A stretch of 5,328 nucleotides of DNA from CAZJNX01 sp964547415 (GCA_964547415.1 CAZJNX010000280.1:1-5328), one strand, 5' to 3'; numbered from the stretch's first letter, positions 1-5,328 are shown. Notes: a model not told the origin generated them from the sequence alone. Translations and numbers: made by a program.

Positions 1-1
1 G

Positions 2-46
2 CGCCGCTACGGCCTCATCGACAGCAACACCGAGGAGACCAACTGA
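2..46 (+). CDS. 3' end of a gene cut by the left edge (possibly penicillin-binding protein 1A)
   Basis: Only the last 14 codons are visible, reading RRYGLIDSNTEETN and then TGA at 44-46. The mix of Ile, Asp, Asn, Thr and Glu codons with C or G in third position looks like real coding sequence, unlike the Arg/Pro/Ala-rich translations of the non-coding DNA that follows. No domain can be recognised in so short a tail. In many Hyphomicrobiales the gene before prfB is mrcA (penicillin-binding protein 1A, a bifunctional peptidoglycan glycosyltransferase/transpeptidase), so that is the leading guess. It rests on remembered synteny only, and here prfB is more than 4 kb away. A GC-rich hairpin begins directly after the stop codon. 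Confidence 0.45.
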   Translation, partial: RRYGLIDSNTEETN

Positions 47-60
47 CCGGGCTCGCCCGG
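47..60 (+). terminator. GC-rich hairpin right after the upstream stop codon
   Basis: CCGGG (47-51), loop CTCG (52-55) and CCCGG (56-60) form a perfect 5-bp stem with a four-base loop. It starts one base after the TGA at 44-46. No T-run follows, so it is not a canonical intrinsic terminator. Its position suggests transcript-end protection or a weak or factor-assisted terminator. Chance hairpins are common in DNA this GC-rich. Confidence 0.3.
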
Positions 61-650
61 CCGGCGACCGCCGCCGTCCGCCGTGCCCGCCGAAGGGCGT
101 CCCGCCGTGTGTCTTCCGGCGTCCTGCGGGAGGCGGAGCGGTCTCCACGGCCGACAGGGGCCGCGCGTCCCGCCCGATCGCTGCGCTTGCGTCGGGGGCG
201 CGGCCGGTTTCCGGACCGTCGGGCCGTGCCGATCCCTGCGACGGCCCCGTCGGTGAAAGGCGCCCCAACGGATCGTCGATCGCCGTACCGCCCCGACCGG
301 CCGTGCGGCCGGTCGCACGCGCGTTGCGACCCGTGCAACACGCCCGGTCGGTGCGGGTCAGGCGCCGGGGCGCGGCCGCGGATCGCCTGCTCCGACTGCT
401 GCCCGTGGATGCCGCCCGCCCGGCGTTTCGATCCCGCGAGGGTGCCGCCGCACGGCGCAGTCCGGCGCCCGCGGGCCGGACACTCGCTCGGCCGGGAGGC
501 CGGGGCCGGAACGGTTGTCCGCTTCGCCGGGACGGCGGACCGACGCTCAGCCTTCCCCTCGAGGGCGCGGACGCGACATGGCGAGCGCCGTCCGTCACGG
601 CCGCCACCGGCGTGCACCGTCTGGCCCGGCCGGGACCGCGTGCGGCGTTC
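61..650. other. Long stretch without a credible gene
   Basis: Open frames cross this stretch on both strands, but their translations are Arg/Pro/Ala/Gly-rich, have no recognisable domain, lack convincing ribosome-binding sites and overlap one another. That is expected from stop-poor GC-rich DNA. I see no tRNA cloverleaf, rRNA, CRISPR repeat or transposase remnant. What it does hold is inverted repeats: an 11-bp dyad GATCG-T-CGATC at 271-281 and a 7+7 bp dyad at 311-331, the latter listed separately. It lies between the ends of two convergent genes, so a protein promoter is not needed here. An unannotated small RNA cannot be excluded. Confidence 0.55.
311..331. repeat. Perfect 7-bp inverted repeat in the left intergenic gap
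   Basis: The arms are GGTCGCA (311-317) and TGCGACC (325-331), separated by 7 bases (CGCGCGT). The motif CCGTGC lies on both sides, at 301-306 and 331-336, as a short direct repeat. The left flank offers a competing pairing: GTGCG at 303-307 with CGCAC at 314-318. The arms could form an RNA hairpin or a symmetrical protein-binding site. No T-run follows. No nearby gene start would make this an obvious operator. Confidence 0.3.
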
Positions 651-681
651 GCCCGCCCGCGGCGGGCCCGCGCCTGCGGGC
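651..681 (-). terminator. Two abutting hairpins just past the DUF2865 stop codon
   Basis: GCCCGCC (651-657) pairs with GGCGGGC (661-667) across a 3-base loop. GCCCGC (666-671) pairs with GCGGGC (676-681) across a 4-base loop. The two stems share two bases, so they are alternatives or would stack side by side. On the minus strand they begin 7 bases after the stop codon of the DUF2865 gene (689-691), which is where a transcription end would be expected. There is no T-tract on the minus-strand side, so a classical intrinsic terminator is not shown. Confidence 0.4.
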
Positions 682-688
682 GGGGCGC

Positions 689-2269
689 CTATTCCGAGAC
701 GACGTAGGGGGCGGACGCCGGCGGGTCGGCGACCACCGCCGCGTCCTCGAGGACCGGCGGATCGACCGCGGTGCGAACCGCGAAGAAGCGGGGGCCGATG
801 GTGCGGGTGCGCAGCGGCTCGGCCGGGCTCGCCGGATCGGGTGTGTCCGCGAGGGCGAGGGCCGGGCCACCGGCGTTGGGCGGCACGTCGTCCTCCCGCG
901 GGGGCGGCGGGAGATCCAGCGGGGCCGCCTTCGCGGCGGCACTTGCCGGCTCGGCCTCGGACAGCTCGCCCGAGGGAAGGCGCTCGGCGCCCGGCCGCTG
1001 CTCCTCCGGCTTGCCGGCCTTCCGGAGGTAGGCAGCCGCCCGCTCCGACTCCGGCGTCTGCGAATCCGTGCCCTCGGGATAGGCCTGCAGGGCGACCGCC
1101 ACGTCGCTCGCGTCCGCGTCCGAGGCGATCCCGCCGATGACGGGCGCCGCGGCGAGGGATGCGGTCCTGACGCCCACCGCCTGCCCGTCGGCGGTCCCGT
1201 CCGCCGTGGCCCCGGCCGGCAGCAGCGTCGCCCGGACGCGGCCGTCCGCCGTGTCGGCACCCGGACGGCTCACCCCGGACAGCACCATGCCGGTCCCGCG
1301 CGTCGACCGCGCCGTCCCCGCCTCGTCCGCCGGCGCGCGCCGGGCGACCCGCGTCATGGCGGGCGTCGGCGCACAGCCGCAGTCGGTATCATACGTCTTG
1401 CGGTAGACGAAGGCCGTCGGGAGGGCGACATACGGCTCGCCCGAGATCGCCGAGCGCATCGATTCGGGCTGGCTGCCGAGCCGGTGCGAATAGAGCGACA
1501 CGTCCGCCCCCGGGCAGCGTGCCCGGCACATGGCGAGTTCCTCGCCGTAGTTGCTGCTCGACGTGCCGCGGGTCATCGGGAAGTAGTAGCCGTCGCAAAG
1601 GCGCACGCACCAGGTGACGAGCCCGCCGCCCCGGATCACGCCGCCGCGGCCCGAGCCGGACGAGCCGCCGCCGGACGCGCCGGCGCGCCGGTGCTCGCTC
1701 TCCGGCACGATCCGCTCCACCCCCGGCGAGGCGCGCTCCCGCGGGACCTCCTCGATGGCCGCACCGCCGAACAGGCGCGCGAAGAAGCCGCCGCCGGACG
1801 AGCGCTCGTCGCGGGCGTTGTCGGGGCGCGTGCCGTGGATGATGATGCCGCTCGGCGTCTGCTGCAGCCGCGCTGGCCGGGCGGGGGTGCGCCGCCGGTC
1901 CTCGCGGTTCGCCTGGCGGGTGGCGTTGCACTGGCGGGCGATCCGGCGCTGCAGCTGGCGGATGCGCCGGGCGTTGCCGCCCCGGGAGGCGCTCAGCCGG
2001 TTGATCTGGGCGTCGATCCCGGCGCATCTTTGCGGCCGTCCGAAGGTGGCGCTGCCCCGGCAGCCGTTGGCGCGTGCGCGCTGCTCGAGCCGCGCGATCT
2101 GCTGCCGGTTGGCGGCGGACACCCCGCCCCCGCCCTTCGACAGGCTGGCGAGCTCCGCCTTCATGGCCGAGCAGCTGGCGGCCCGGCTCTCGCCCGGCAC
2201 GAGGACGAGAAAGGCCGCACAGAAGGCCGCGGCGAGAAGGGCTCTGGACGGACGCGGGATGAAACGCAT
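689..2269 (-). CDS. Secreted DUF2865 domain protein, function unknown
   Basis: This encodes a 526-residue exported protein. The start at 2269 is chosen because it directly precedes a good signal peptide: basic MRFIPRPSR, a hydrophobic stretch at about residues 10-24, and probable cleavage after ESRA near residue 30. An AAGG (2281-2278) sits 8 bases upstream. The frame stays open much further upstream, but only as an antisense shadow of the monooxygenase gene. The mature N-terminus (about 33-115) is basic, probably helical, with Cys33, 70, 82 and 114. The DUF2865 core lies at about 217-300: CVRLCDGYYFPM (221-232), then Cys248 and Cys252 in MCRARCPGADVSLYSH, then PYVALPTAFVYRKTYD and the pair Cys297/Cys299. 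Residues 300-480 are Ala/Pro/Asp-rich and probably disordered. A tail motif RTRTIGPRFF (487-496) resembles the C-terminal motif of family members. Paired cysteines and export suggest a disulfide-bonded periplasmic protein. The biochemical role of the family is not known to me. It is transcribed alone, divergently from the monooxygenase. Confidence 0.85.
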   Translation of the reverse strand: MRFIPRPSRALLAAAFCAAFLVLVPGESRAASCSAMKAELASLSKGGGGVSAANRQQIARLEQRARANGCRGSATFGRPQRCAGIDAQINRLSASRGGNARRIRQLQRRIARQCNATRQANREDRRRTPARPARLQQTPSGIIIHGTRPDNARDERSSGGGFFARLFGGAAIEEVPRERASPGVERIVPESEHRRAGASGGGSSGSGRGGVIRGGGLVTWCVRLCDGYYFPMTRGTSSSNYGEELAMCRARCPGADVSLYSHRLGSQPESMRSAISGEPYVALPTAFVYRKTYDTDCGCAPTPAMTRVARRAPADEAGTARSTRGTGMVLSGVSRPGADTADGRVRATLLPAGATADGTADGQAVGVRTASLAAAPVIGGIASDADASDVAVALQAYPEGTDSQTPESERAAAYLRKAGKPEEQRPGAERLPSGELSEAEPASAAAKAAPLDLPPPPREDDVPPNAGGPALALADTPDPASPAEPLRTRTIGPRFFAVRTAVDPPVLEDAAVVADPPASAPYVVSE

Positions 2270-2542
2270 GGAATATGCCTTGGCGAGGATGGAGGGACCG
2301 CCGCGGCCGCGACGGCGTAGAGGGTGAAGTAAGCCTTGCGTCGTCGTGAGAACAGGTACAGGCAAGACCCGCTGGCCGCAATCGGTAAATACTGAGATTC
2401 GGTTAACGTTCCCGCGACGCCGCGCCCACGGGCCGCCGCGCAAGCCCCCGGGCAGCCCCGTCCGCCGCCAGGGGCGGGCCCGGGGGGCCGGGAGCGGCCG
2501 CCAGACCCGCCCCGTCGGCCGGCACGCCACAGGAGGTGAGCC
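2270..2542. promoter_or_regulatory. Divergent intergenic region with an AT-richer island
   Basis: This region must hold the promoters of both the minus-strand DUF2865 gene and the plus-strand monooxygenase. Most of it is extremely GC-rich, but about 2380-2411 is clearly AT-richer and contains GGTAAAT (2385-2391), GATTC (2396-2400) and GTTAAC (2402-2407). GATTC fits GANTC, the site of the alphaproteobacterial cell-cycle methylase CcrM. GTTAAC resembles half of a CtrA site (TTAA-N7-TTAA), but a properly spaced second TTAA is missing. Read on the minus strand, TTAACC and TTTACC occur 17 bases apart. I could not place a convincing -35/-10 pair on either strand. From about 2411 to 2530 a GC-rich leader precedes the monooxygenase. 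Confidence 0.45.
2531..2539 (+). promoter_or_regulatory. Strong ribosome-binding site of the monooxygenase
   Basis: AGGAGGTGA matches the anti-Shine-Dalgarno end of 16S rRNA over nine bases. The core AGGAGG ends 6 bases before the ATG at 2543. This fixes the start codon against the alternative GTG at 2536, which lies inside the site and in another frame. It suggests efficient translation. Confidence 0.85.
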
Positions 2543-4165
2543 ATGAACGGCGCCACGACCGCCGCCGATCCGTACCGCTTCGCCTACGCCCGCTCCCCCG
2601 ACCAGGACGCGGCGGCGCCCGTTCGCCACCCGGTCGTGATCGTCGGGGCCGGGCCGGTGGGCCTTTCCCTCGCCCTCGACCTCGCCGGGCGCGGCGTCCC
2701 GGCCCTCGTTCTCGACGACGCCGCCCGCATCGGCGAGGGCTCCCGCGCCATCTGCTTCGCCAAGAAGACGCTCGAGATCTTCGACCGCCTCGGCGTCGCC
2801 GGCCCGATGCTGGACAGGGGCGTCACCTGGAAGGTGGGCAAGGTCTTCCACCGGGACGACCACGTGACGACGTTCGACCTCCTGCCGGAGGAGGGCCACA
2901 AGATGCCCGCCTTCATCAACCTCCAGCAGTACTACGTGGAGCGCTTCCTGGTGGAGGCGGCGAATGCCCGGGAGGGCGTCGAGATCCGCTGGGCGAACCG
3001 GGTGAGTGCGGTCGAGCCCGGCCCGGACGGCGCCATCCTCGCCGTCGAGACGCCGGACGGGCCCTACCGCCTCGCCGCCGACTGGGTGGTGGCCTGCGAC
3101 GGCGCCCGCTCGCCGCTGCGCGCCATGGTGGGGGCGGCGTTCGAGGGCGAGGTGTTCGAGGACCGCTTCCTCATCGCCGACGTGAAGATGCACGCCGATT
3201 TCCCCACCGAGCGCTGGTTCTGGTTCGAGCCGCCGTTCCATGCCGGCCAGTCCGCGCTCCTCCACCGCCAGCCCGACGACGTGTGGCGGATCGACCTGCA
3301 GCTCGGCTGGGACGCGGATCCGGAGGCGGAGAAGCGTCCGCAGAACGTGATCCCGCGGATCGAGCGGATGCTCGGCCACCGGGACTTCTCGCTCGCGTGG
3401 GTGTCGGTCTACACCTTCCAGTGCCGGCGGATGGAGCGCTTCGTGCACGGGCGCGTGGTGTTCGCGGGCGACGCGGCCCACCAGGTCTCCCCGTTCGGCG
3501 CGCGGGGGGCGAACTCGGGCATCCAGGACGCGGAGAACCTCGCCTGGAAGCTCGCCGCGGTCCTGAAAGGCGAGGCGGGCGAGGCGCTGATCGCCACCTA
3601 CGAGACGGAGCGCTCGGCCGCCGCGGACGAGAACATCGCCCACTCCACCCGCTCCACCGACTTCATCGCCCCCCGCTCGGCGGCGGAGCGGCGGCTGCGC
3701 GACGCGGTGCTGGCGCTCGCCCGGGACCACCCGTTCGCCCGCGCGATGATCAACTCCGGTCGCCTCTCGACCCCCTCGGCCTACGCCCCACCCCTGTGCG
3801 ACAGCCCCATCACGACCCCGGACCGGGAGGCCTGGGCCGGCACGGCACGCCTCGGCGGGGTCTTGCCCGATGCCGCCATGGCGCGGCCCGACGGCACCCC
3901 CTGCCACCTCCTCGAAAGCCTGCCGGAGGGGGTGACGGTCATCCACGTCGCCAACGGCGCCCGGCCGAACGCGGTGGCCGGCGCCGGGCTCGTCGTGATC
4001 GGGGACGGGCTCCTCGACCCGGCGGGCCAGTTCGCCGCGCGCTGCGACGCGACGCCCGGCGCCACCTACGTGGTTCGCCCGGACCGGCACCTCGCCGCAC
4101 GCGTGCGCACCTTCGACCGCGAGCGGGTGGCCGAGGCCGTCCGCCGCGTGCGCACGGGAGGGTGA
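2543..4165 (+). CDS. FAD-dependent aromatic-ring monooxygenase (PheA/TfdB/MhpA-like)
   Basis: This is a 540-residue cytosolic class A flavoprotein hydroxylase with an FAD_binding_3-type fold. Such enzymes use NAD(P)H and O2 to hydroxylate phenolic substrates through a flavin hydroperoxide. The Rossmann dinucleotide motif VVIVGAGPVG is at residues 31-40. The DG motif that contacts FAD and NAD(P)H lies in VVACDGARS (182-190). The GD motif binding the flavin ribityl is in VVFAGDAAH (305-313), followed by the family signature SPFGARGANSGIQDAENLAWKL (316-337). Residues from about 430 look like the thioredoxin-like C-terminal domain of the phenol hydroxylase/MhpA group, ending in YVVRPDRHLAAR (509-520). 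The length is normal for the group (MhpA is about 550). No signal peptide is seen. The gene is preceded by a near-perfect ribosome-binding site and followed 3 bases later by the DUF2783 gene, so the two are surely co-expressed. Automatic labels such as 3-(3-hydroxyphenyl)propionate hydroxylase would overstate what is known, because no ring-cleavage or transport gene is in view and the substrate is open. Confidence 0.9.
   Translation: MNGATTAADPYRFAYARSPDQDAAAPVRHPVVIVGAGPVGLSLALDLAGRGVPALVLDDAARIGEGSRAICFAKKTLEIFDRLGVAGPMLDRGVTWKVGKVFHRDDHVTTFDLLPEEGHKMPAFINLQQYYVERFLVEAANAREGVEIRWANRVSAVEPGPDGAILAVETPDGPYRLAADWVVACDGARSPLRAMVGAAFEGEVFEDRFLIADVKMHADFPTERWFWFEPPFHAGQSALLHRQPDDVWRIDLQLGWDADPEAEKRPQNVIPRIERMLGHRDFSLAWVSVYTFQCRRMERFVHGRVVFAGDAAHQVSPFGARGANSGIQDAENLAWKLAAVLKGEAGEALIATYETERSAAADENIAHSTRSTDFIAPRSAAERRLRDAVLALARDHPFARAMINSGRLSTPSAYAPPLCDSPITTPDREAWAGTARLGGVLPDAAMARPDGTPCHLLESLPEGVTVIHVANGARPNAVAGAGLVVIGDGLLDPAGQFAARCDATPGATYVVRPDRHLAARVRTFDRERVAEAVRRVRTGG
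4157..4162 (+). promoter_or_regulatory. Ribosome-binding site of the DUF2783 gene, inside the monooxygenase end
   Basis: GGAGGG lies in the last codons of the monooxygenase, 6 bases before the ATG at 4169. The intervening bases include the monooxygenase stop TGA (4163-4165). This arrangement favours re-initiation by terminating ribosomes and translational coupling of the two genes. Confidence 0.7.
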
Positions 4166-4168
4166 GGG

Positions 4169-4396
4169 ATGGCCAGCCTCGTGACCGAGCCGAACCTTGC
4201 CGATCCGGATGCCGTCTACCGTCTTCTGACCGAGGCCCACCGGGGCCTTTCCGAGGAGGAGAGCGCGGCCCTGTCGGCCCGCCTCGTCCTCCTCCTCGCC
4301 AACCACGTGGGCGAGGAGGCCGTGATCGCCGAGGCGGTCGCCGCGGCGAAGGCCGCCGCCCCCGGCCCCCTTCACACCGACGGCCCGAAGGTCTAG
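4169..4396 (+). CDS. Small DUF2783 family protein, partner of the monooxygenase
   Basis: This is a 75-residue soluble protein with no signal peptide, membrane segment or cysteine. I recognise the DUF2783 pattern: TEPNLADPD (6-14), a predicted helix YRLLTEAHRGLSEEESAALSAR split around residues 17-38, and RLVLLLANHVG (38-48), followed by an Ala-rich helix. From memory, members of this family usually sit beside FAD-dependent hydroxylases of the PheA/TfdB type, as here. A role as accessory subunit or stabiliser of that enzyme is an inference; no activity is known to me. The start is fixed by GGAGGG 6 bases upstream and by the 3-base gap from the previous stop. The stop TAG at 4394 is backed by a second in-frame TAG at 4400, one codon later, which would limit readthrough. 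Confidence 0.8.
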   Translation: MASLVTEPNLADPDAVYRLLTEAHRGLSEEESAALSARLVLLLANHVGEEAVIAEAVAAAKAAAPGPLHTDGPKV

Positions 4397-4408
4397 CTCT
4401 AGTCGGCC

Positions 4409-4436
4409 CGCCGGCGGCCCGCGGGGCGCGCCGGCG
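4409..4436 (+). terminator. Strong GC-rich hairpin between DUF2783 and prfB
   Basis: CGCCGGCG (4409-4416) pairs with CGCCGGCG (4429-4436). Inside it GCCC (4417-4420) pairs with GGGC (4424-4427) across loop GCG, leaving one unpaired base (4428). The result is a stem of 12 base pairs with a single bulge. It starts 12 bases after the DUF2783 stop and ends 29 bases before the prfB start. There is no T-run after it, so it may act as a factor-dependent or partial terminator, or as a structured element in the prfB leader. It is the strongest hairpin I found outside genes in the window. Confidence 0.45.
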
Positions 4437-4465
4437 CCCGATCACCCCATGCACCGAAGGACGAC

Positions 4466-5328
4466 ATGCGCAGCGAGACCGAGGCGATCGTCGACGAGAT
4501 CAGGCAGGCCATAAGCCTGCTGAGGAGGCATCTTTGACTGGGATGAAGCGGTCAAGCGCCTCGCGGAGTTGAACGCGGCCTCCGAGGACCCCTCCATCTG
4601 GGACGACCCGCAGCGCGCCCAGTCGATGATGCGCGAGCGGCAGCGGCTCGAGACCCAGATCGAGGCGATCGGCGGTCTCGAGAAGGACCTGTCCGACAAC
4701 ATCGAGCTGATCGAGCTCGGCGAGATGGAGGAGGACGAGGAGGTCATCGTCGAGGCGGAGAAGGCCCTGAAGGCGCTCAAGAGCGACCTCGGCCGCCGCC
4801 AGGTGGACGCGCTCCTGTCGGGCGAGGCGGACGACAACGACACCTACCTCGAGATCCACGCCGGGGCGGGCGGCACCGAATCCCAGGACTGGGCGCAGAT
4901 GCTCATGCGCATGTACCTGCGCTGGTGCGACCGCAAGGGCTACAGGACCGAGGTCCTCGAGATCCACGACGGGGAGGAGGCGGGCATCAAGTCGGCCACC
5001 ATCCTCGTCAAGGGCGAGAAGGCCTACGGCTGGCTGAAGACGGAATCGGGCGTGCACCGCCTGGTGCGCATCTCCCCCTTCGACAGCCAGGCGCGGCGCC
5101 ACACGAGCTTCGCGAGCGTGTGGGTCTATCCGGTGGTGGACGACACCATCGAGATCGAGGTGAACGAATCGGACGTGCGGGTGGACACCTACCGCTCCTC
5201 CGGGGCGGGCGGCCAGCACGTCAACACCACCGATTCGGCGGTGCGCCTCACCCACATGCCCACGGGGATCGTGGTCGCCTGCCAGAACGAGCGCTCCCAG
5301 CACAAGAACCGGGCGACGGCCTGGGCGA
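4466..5328 (+). CDS. prfB: Peptide chain release factor 2 (RF2), with +1 programmed frameshift, cut at the right edge
   Basis: RF2 recognises UGA and UAA stop codons in the ribosomal A site and triggers release of the finished protein. Translation starts at ATG 4466, with GAAGGA at 4456-4461 as ribosome-binding site. It reads 23 codons ending in CTT (4532-4534) and then meets TGA (4535-4537). Skipping T4535 moves to the next frame at GAC 4536, which stays open to the edge, giving 287 visible residues of the roughly 365-375 usual for RF2. After the shift come the N-terminal helical domain (LDWDEAVKRLAELN...), LEIHAGAGGTESQDWAQML in the core, the SPF stop-codon recognition tripeptide at residues 203-205 within RISPFDSQARRHTSF, and the catalytic GGQ at 248-250 (bases 5208-5216) in SSGAGGQHVN. 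The Gln is the residue methylated by PrmC in bacteria. SPF rather than PxT shows it is RF2 and not RF1. Only the end of the catalytic domain and the C-terminus are missing. Confidence 0.97.
4523..4538 (+). promoter_or_regulatory. prfB programmed +1 frameshift site
   Basis: The site reads AGG AGG CAT CTT TGA C. AGGAGG (4523-4528) is an internal Shine-Dalgarno-like sequence, three bases before the slippery CTT codon (4532-4534). The stop TGA (4535-4537) is followed by C4538. This is the same layout and spacing as the E. coli site (AGG GGG TAT CTT TGA C). In the known mechanism, when RF2 is scarce the ribosome pauses at UGA and slips forward one base to make full RF2. When RF2 is plentiful, it terminates after a 23-residue peptide. 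The element is therefore a negative feedback sensor of RF2 level. Confidence 0.95.

Noticed and set aside
15..617. Minus-strand open frame of 200 codons covering the left gap
   Set aside because: It is Arg/Gly/Ser-rich without recognisable motifs and runs over the end of the upstream plus-strand gene. It is explained by the lack of stops in GC-rich DNA.
109..1140. Plus-strand open frame of 343 codons across the left gap and the end of the DUF2865 gene
   Set aside because: The translation is almost entirely Arg, Pro, Ala and Gly, with no domain. It overlaps the real minus-strand gene and has no clear ribosome-binding site.
515..2320. Plus-strand open frame of 601 codons
   Set aside because: It is antisense to the DUF2865 gene, has no family motifs and has a composition typical of a shadow frame.
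2343..2362. Possible LexA (SOS) box near GAGAACAGGTACAGG
   Set aside because: The alphaproteobacterial motif GTTC-N7-GTTC (or its complement) needs a second GAAC, which is absent. The repeat ACAGGTACAGG is only a short direct repeat.
2270..4375. Minus-strand frame continuing upstream of the DUF2865 start, giving an apparent protein of more than 1,200 residues
   Set aside because: It is antisense to the well-supported monooxygenase and DUF2783 genes. Its translation is low-complexity and rich in Arg, Gly, His and Val, as expected from the mirror frame of a G/C-third-position gene. A proper signal peptide and ribosome-binding site mark the real start at 2269.
4466..4537. A stand-alone 23-residue small gene before RF2
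   Set aside because: Its end is the CTT-TGA-C frameshift site and the next frame continues directly as RF2. It is the first part of prfB rather than a separate gene.
2536..4572. Plus-strand frame starting at GTG 2536 and running through both the monooxygenase and prfB starts
   Set aside because: It is a wrong-frame shadow of the monooxygenase: the GTG is part of the Shine-Dalgarno sequence and the translation is Arg/Pro/Gly repeats.
4500..5303. Minus-strand open frame opposite prfB
   Set aside because: It is antisense to conserved RF2 coding sequence and its translation is the usual mirror-frame Val/Leu/His/Asp-rich pattern.

Overview
The window is very GC-rich bacterial DNA whose genes all prefer G or C at the third codon position. 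It most likely comes from an alphaproteobacterium of the Hyphomicrobiales (Rhizobiales; for example a Methylobacterium or Salinarimonas relative). The evidence is a DUF2865 secreted protein, a family I know mainly from that order, together with alphaproteobacterial-type RF2 and DUF2783 proteins. I cannot fix the genus.

Layout from left to right. Positions 2-46 hold the last 14 codons of a plus-strand gene whose body lies outside the window; penicillin-binding protein 1A is a guess from typical synteny with prfB. About 640 bases (47-688) follow with no credible gene but with several GC-rich inverted repeats. A minus-strand gene (689-2269) encodes a 526-residue secreted, cysteine-containing DUF2865 protein. 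A 273-base divergent intergenic region (2270-2542) has an AT-richer island with a GATTC site beside GTTAAC, then a GC-rich leader ending in a near-perfect Shine-Dalgarno sequence. A plus-strand pair follows: a 540-residue FAD-dependent aromatic-ring monooxygenase (2543-4165) and, 3 bases after its stop, a 75-residue DUF2783 protein (4169-4396). A strong hairpin (4409-4436) separates this pair from prfB (peptide chain release factor 2), which starts at 4466 and runs off the right edge.

prfB is the best-supported and most instructive feature. Its reading frame is split by an in-frame UGA at codon 24, preceded by AGGAGG and a CUU codon. This is the classical autoregulatory +1 programmed frameshift site, and after the shift the RF2 sequence continues with the SPF (stop-codon recognition) and GGQ (peptidyl hydrolysis) motifs.

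The monooxygenase and DUF2783 genes form a compact translational unit that looks like an accessory catabolic module placed next to housekeeping genes. No ring-cleavage enzyme, regulator or transporter is present, so its substrate cannot be read from this window. I did not find a convincing wholly new system. The least understood items are the DUF2783 partner protein, the DUF2865 protein and the inverted repeats in the left gap.
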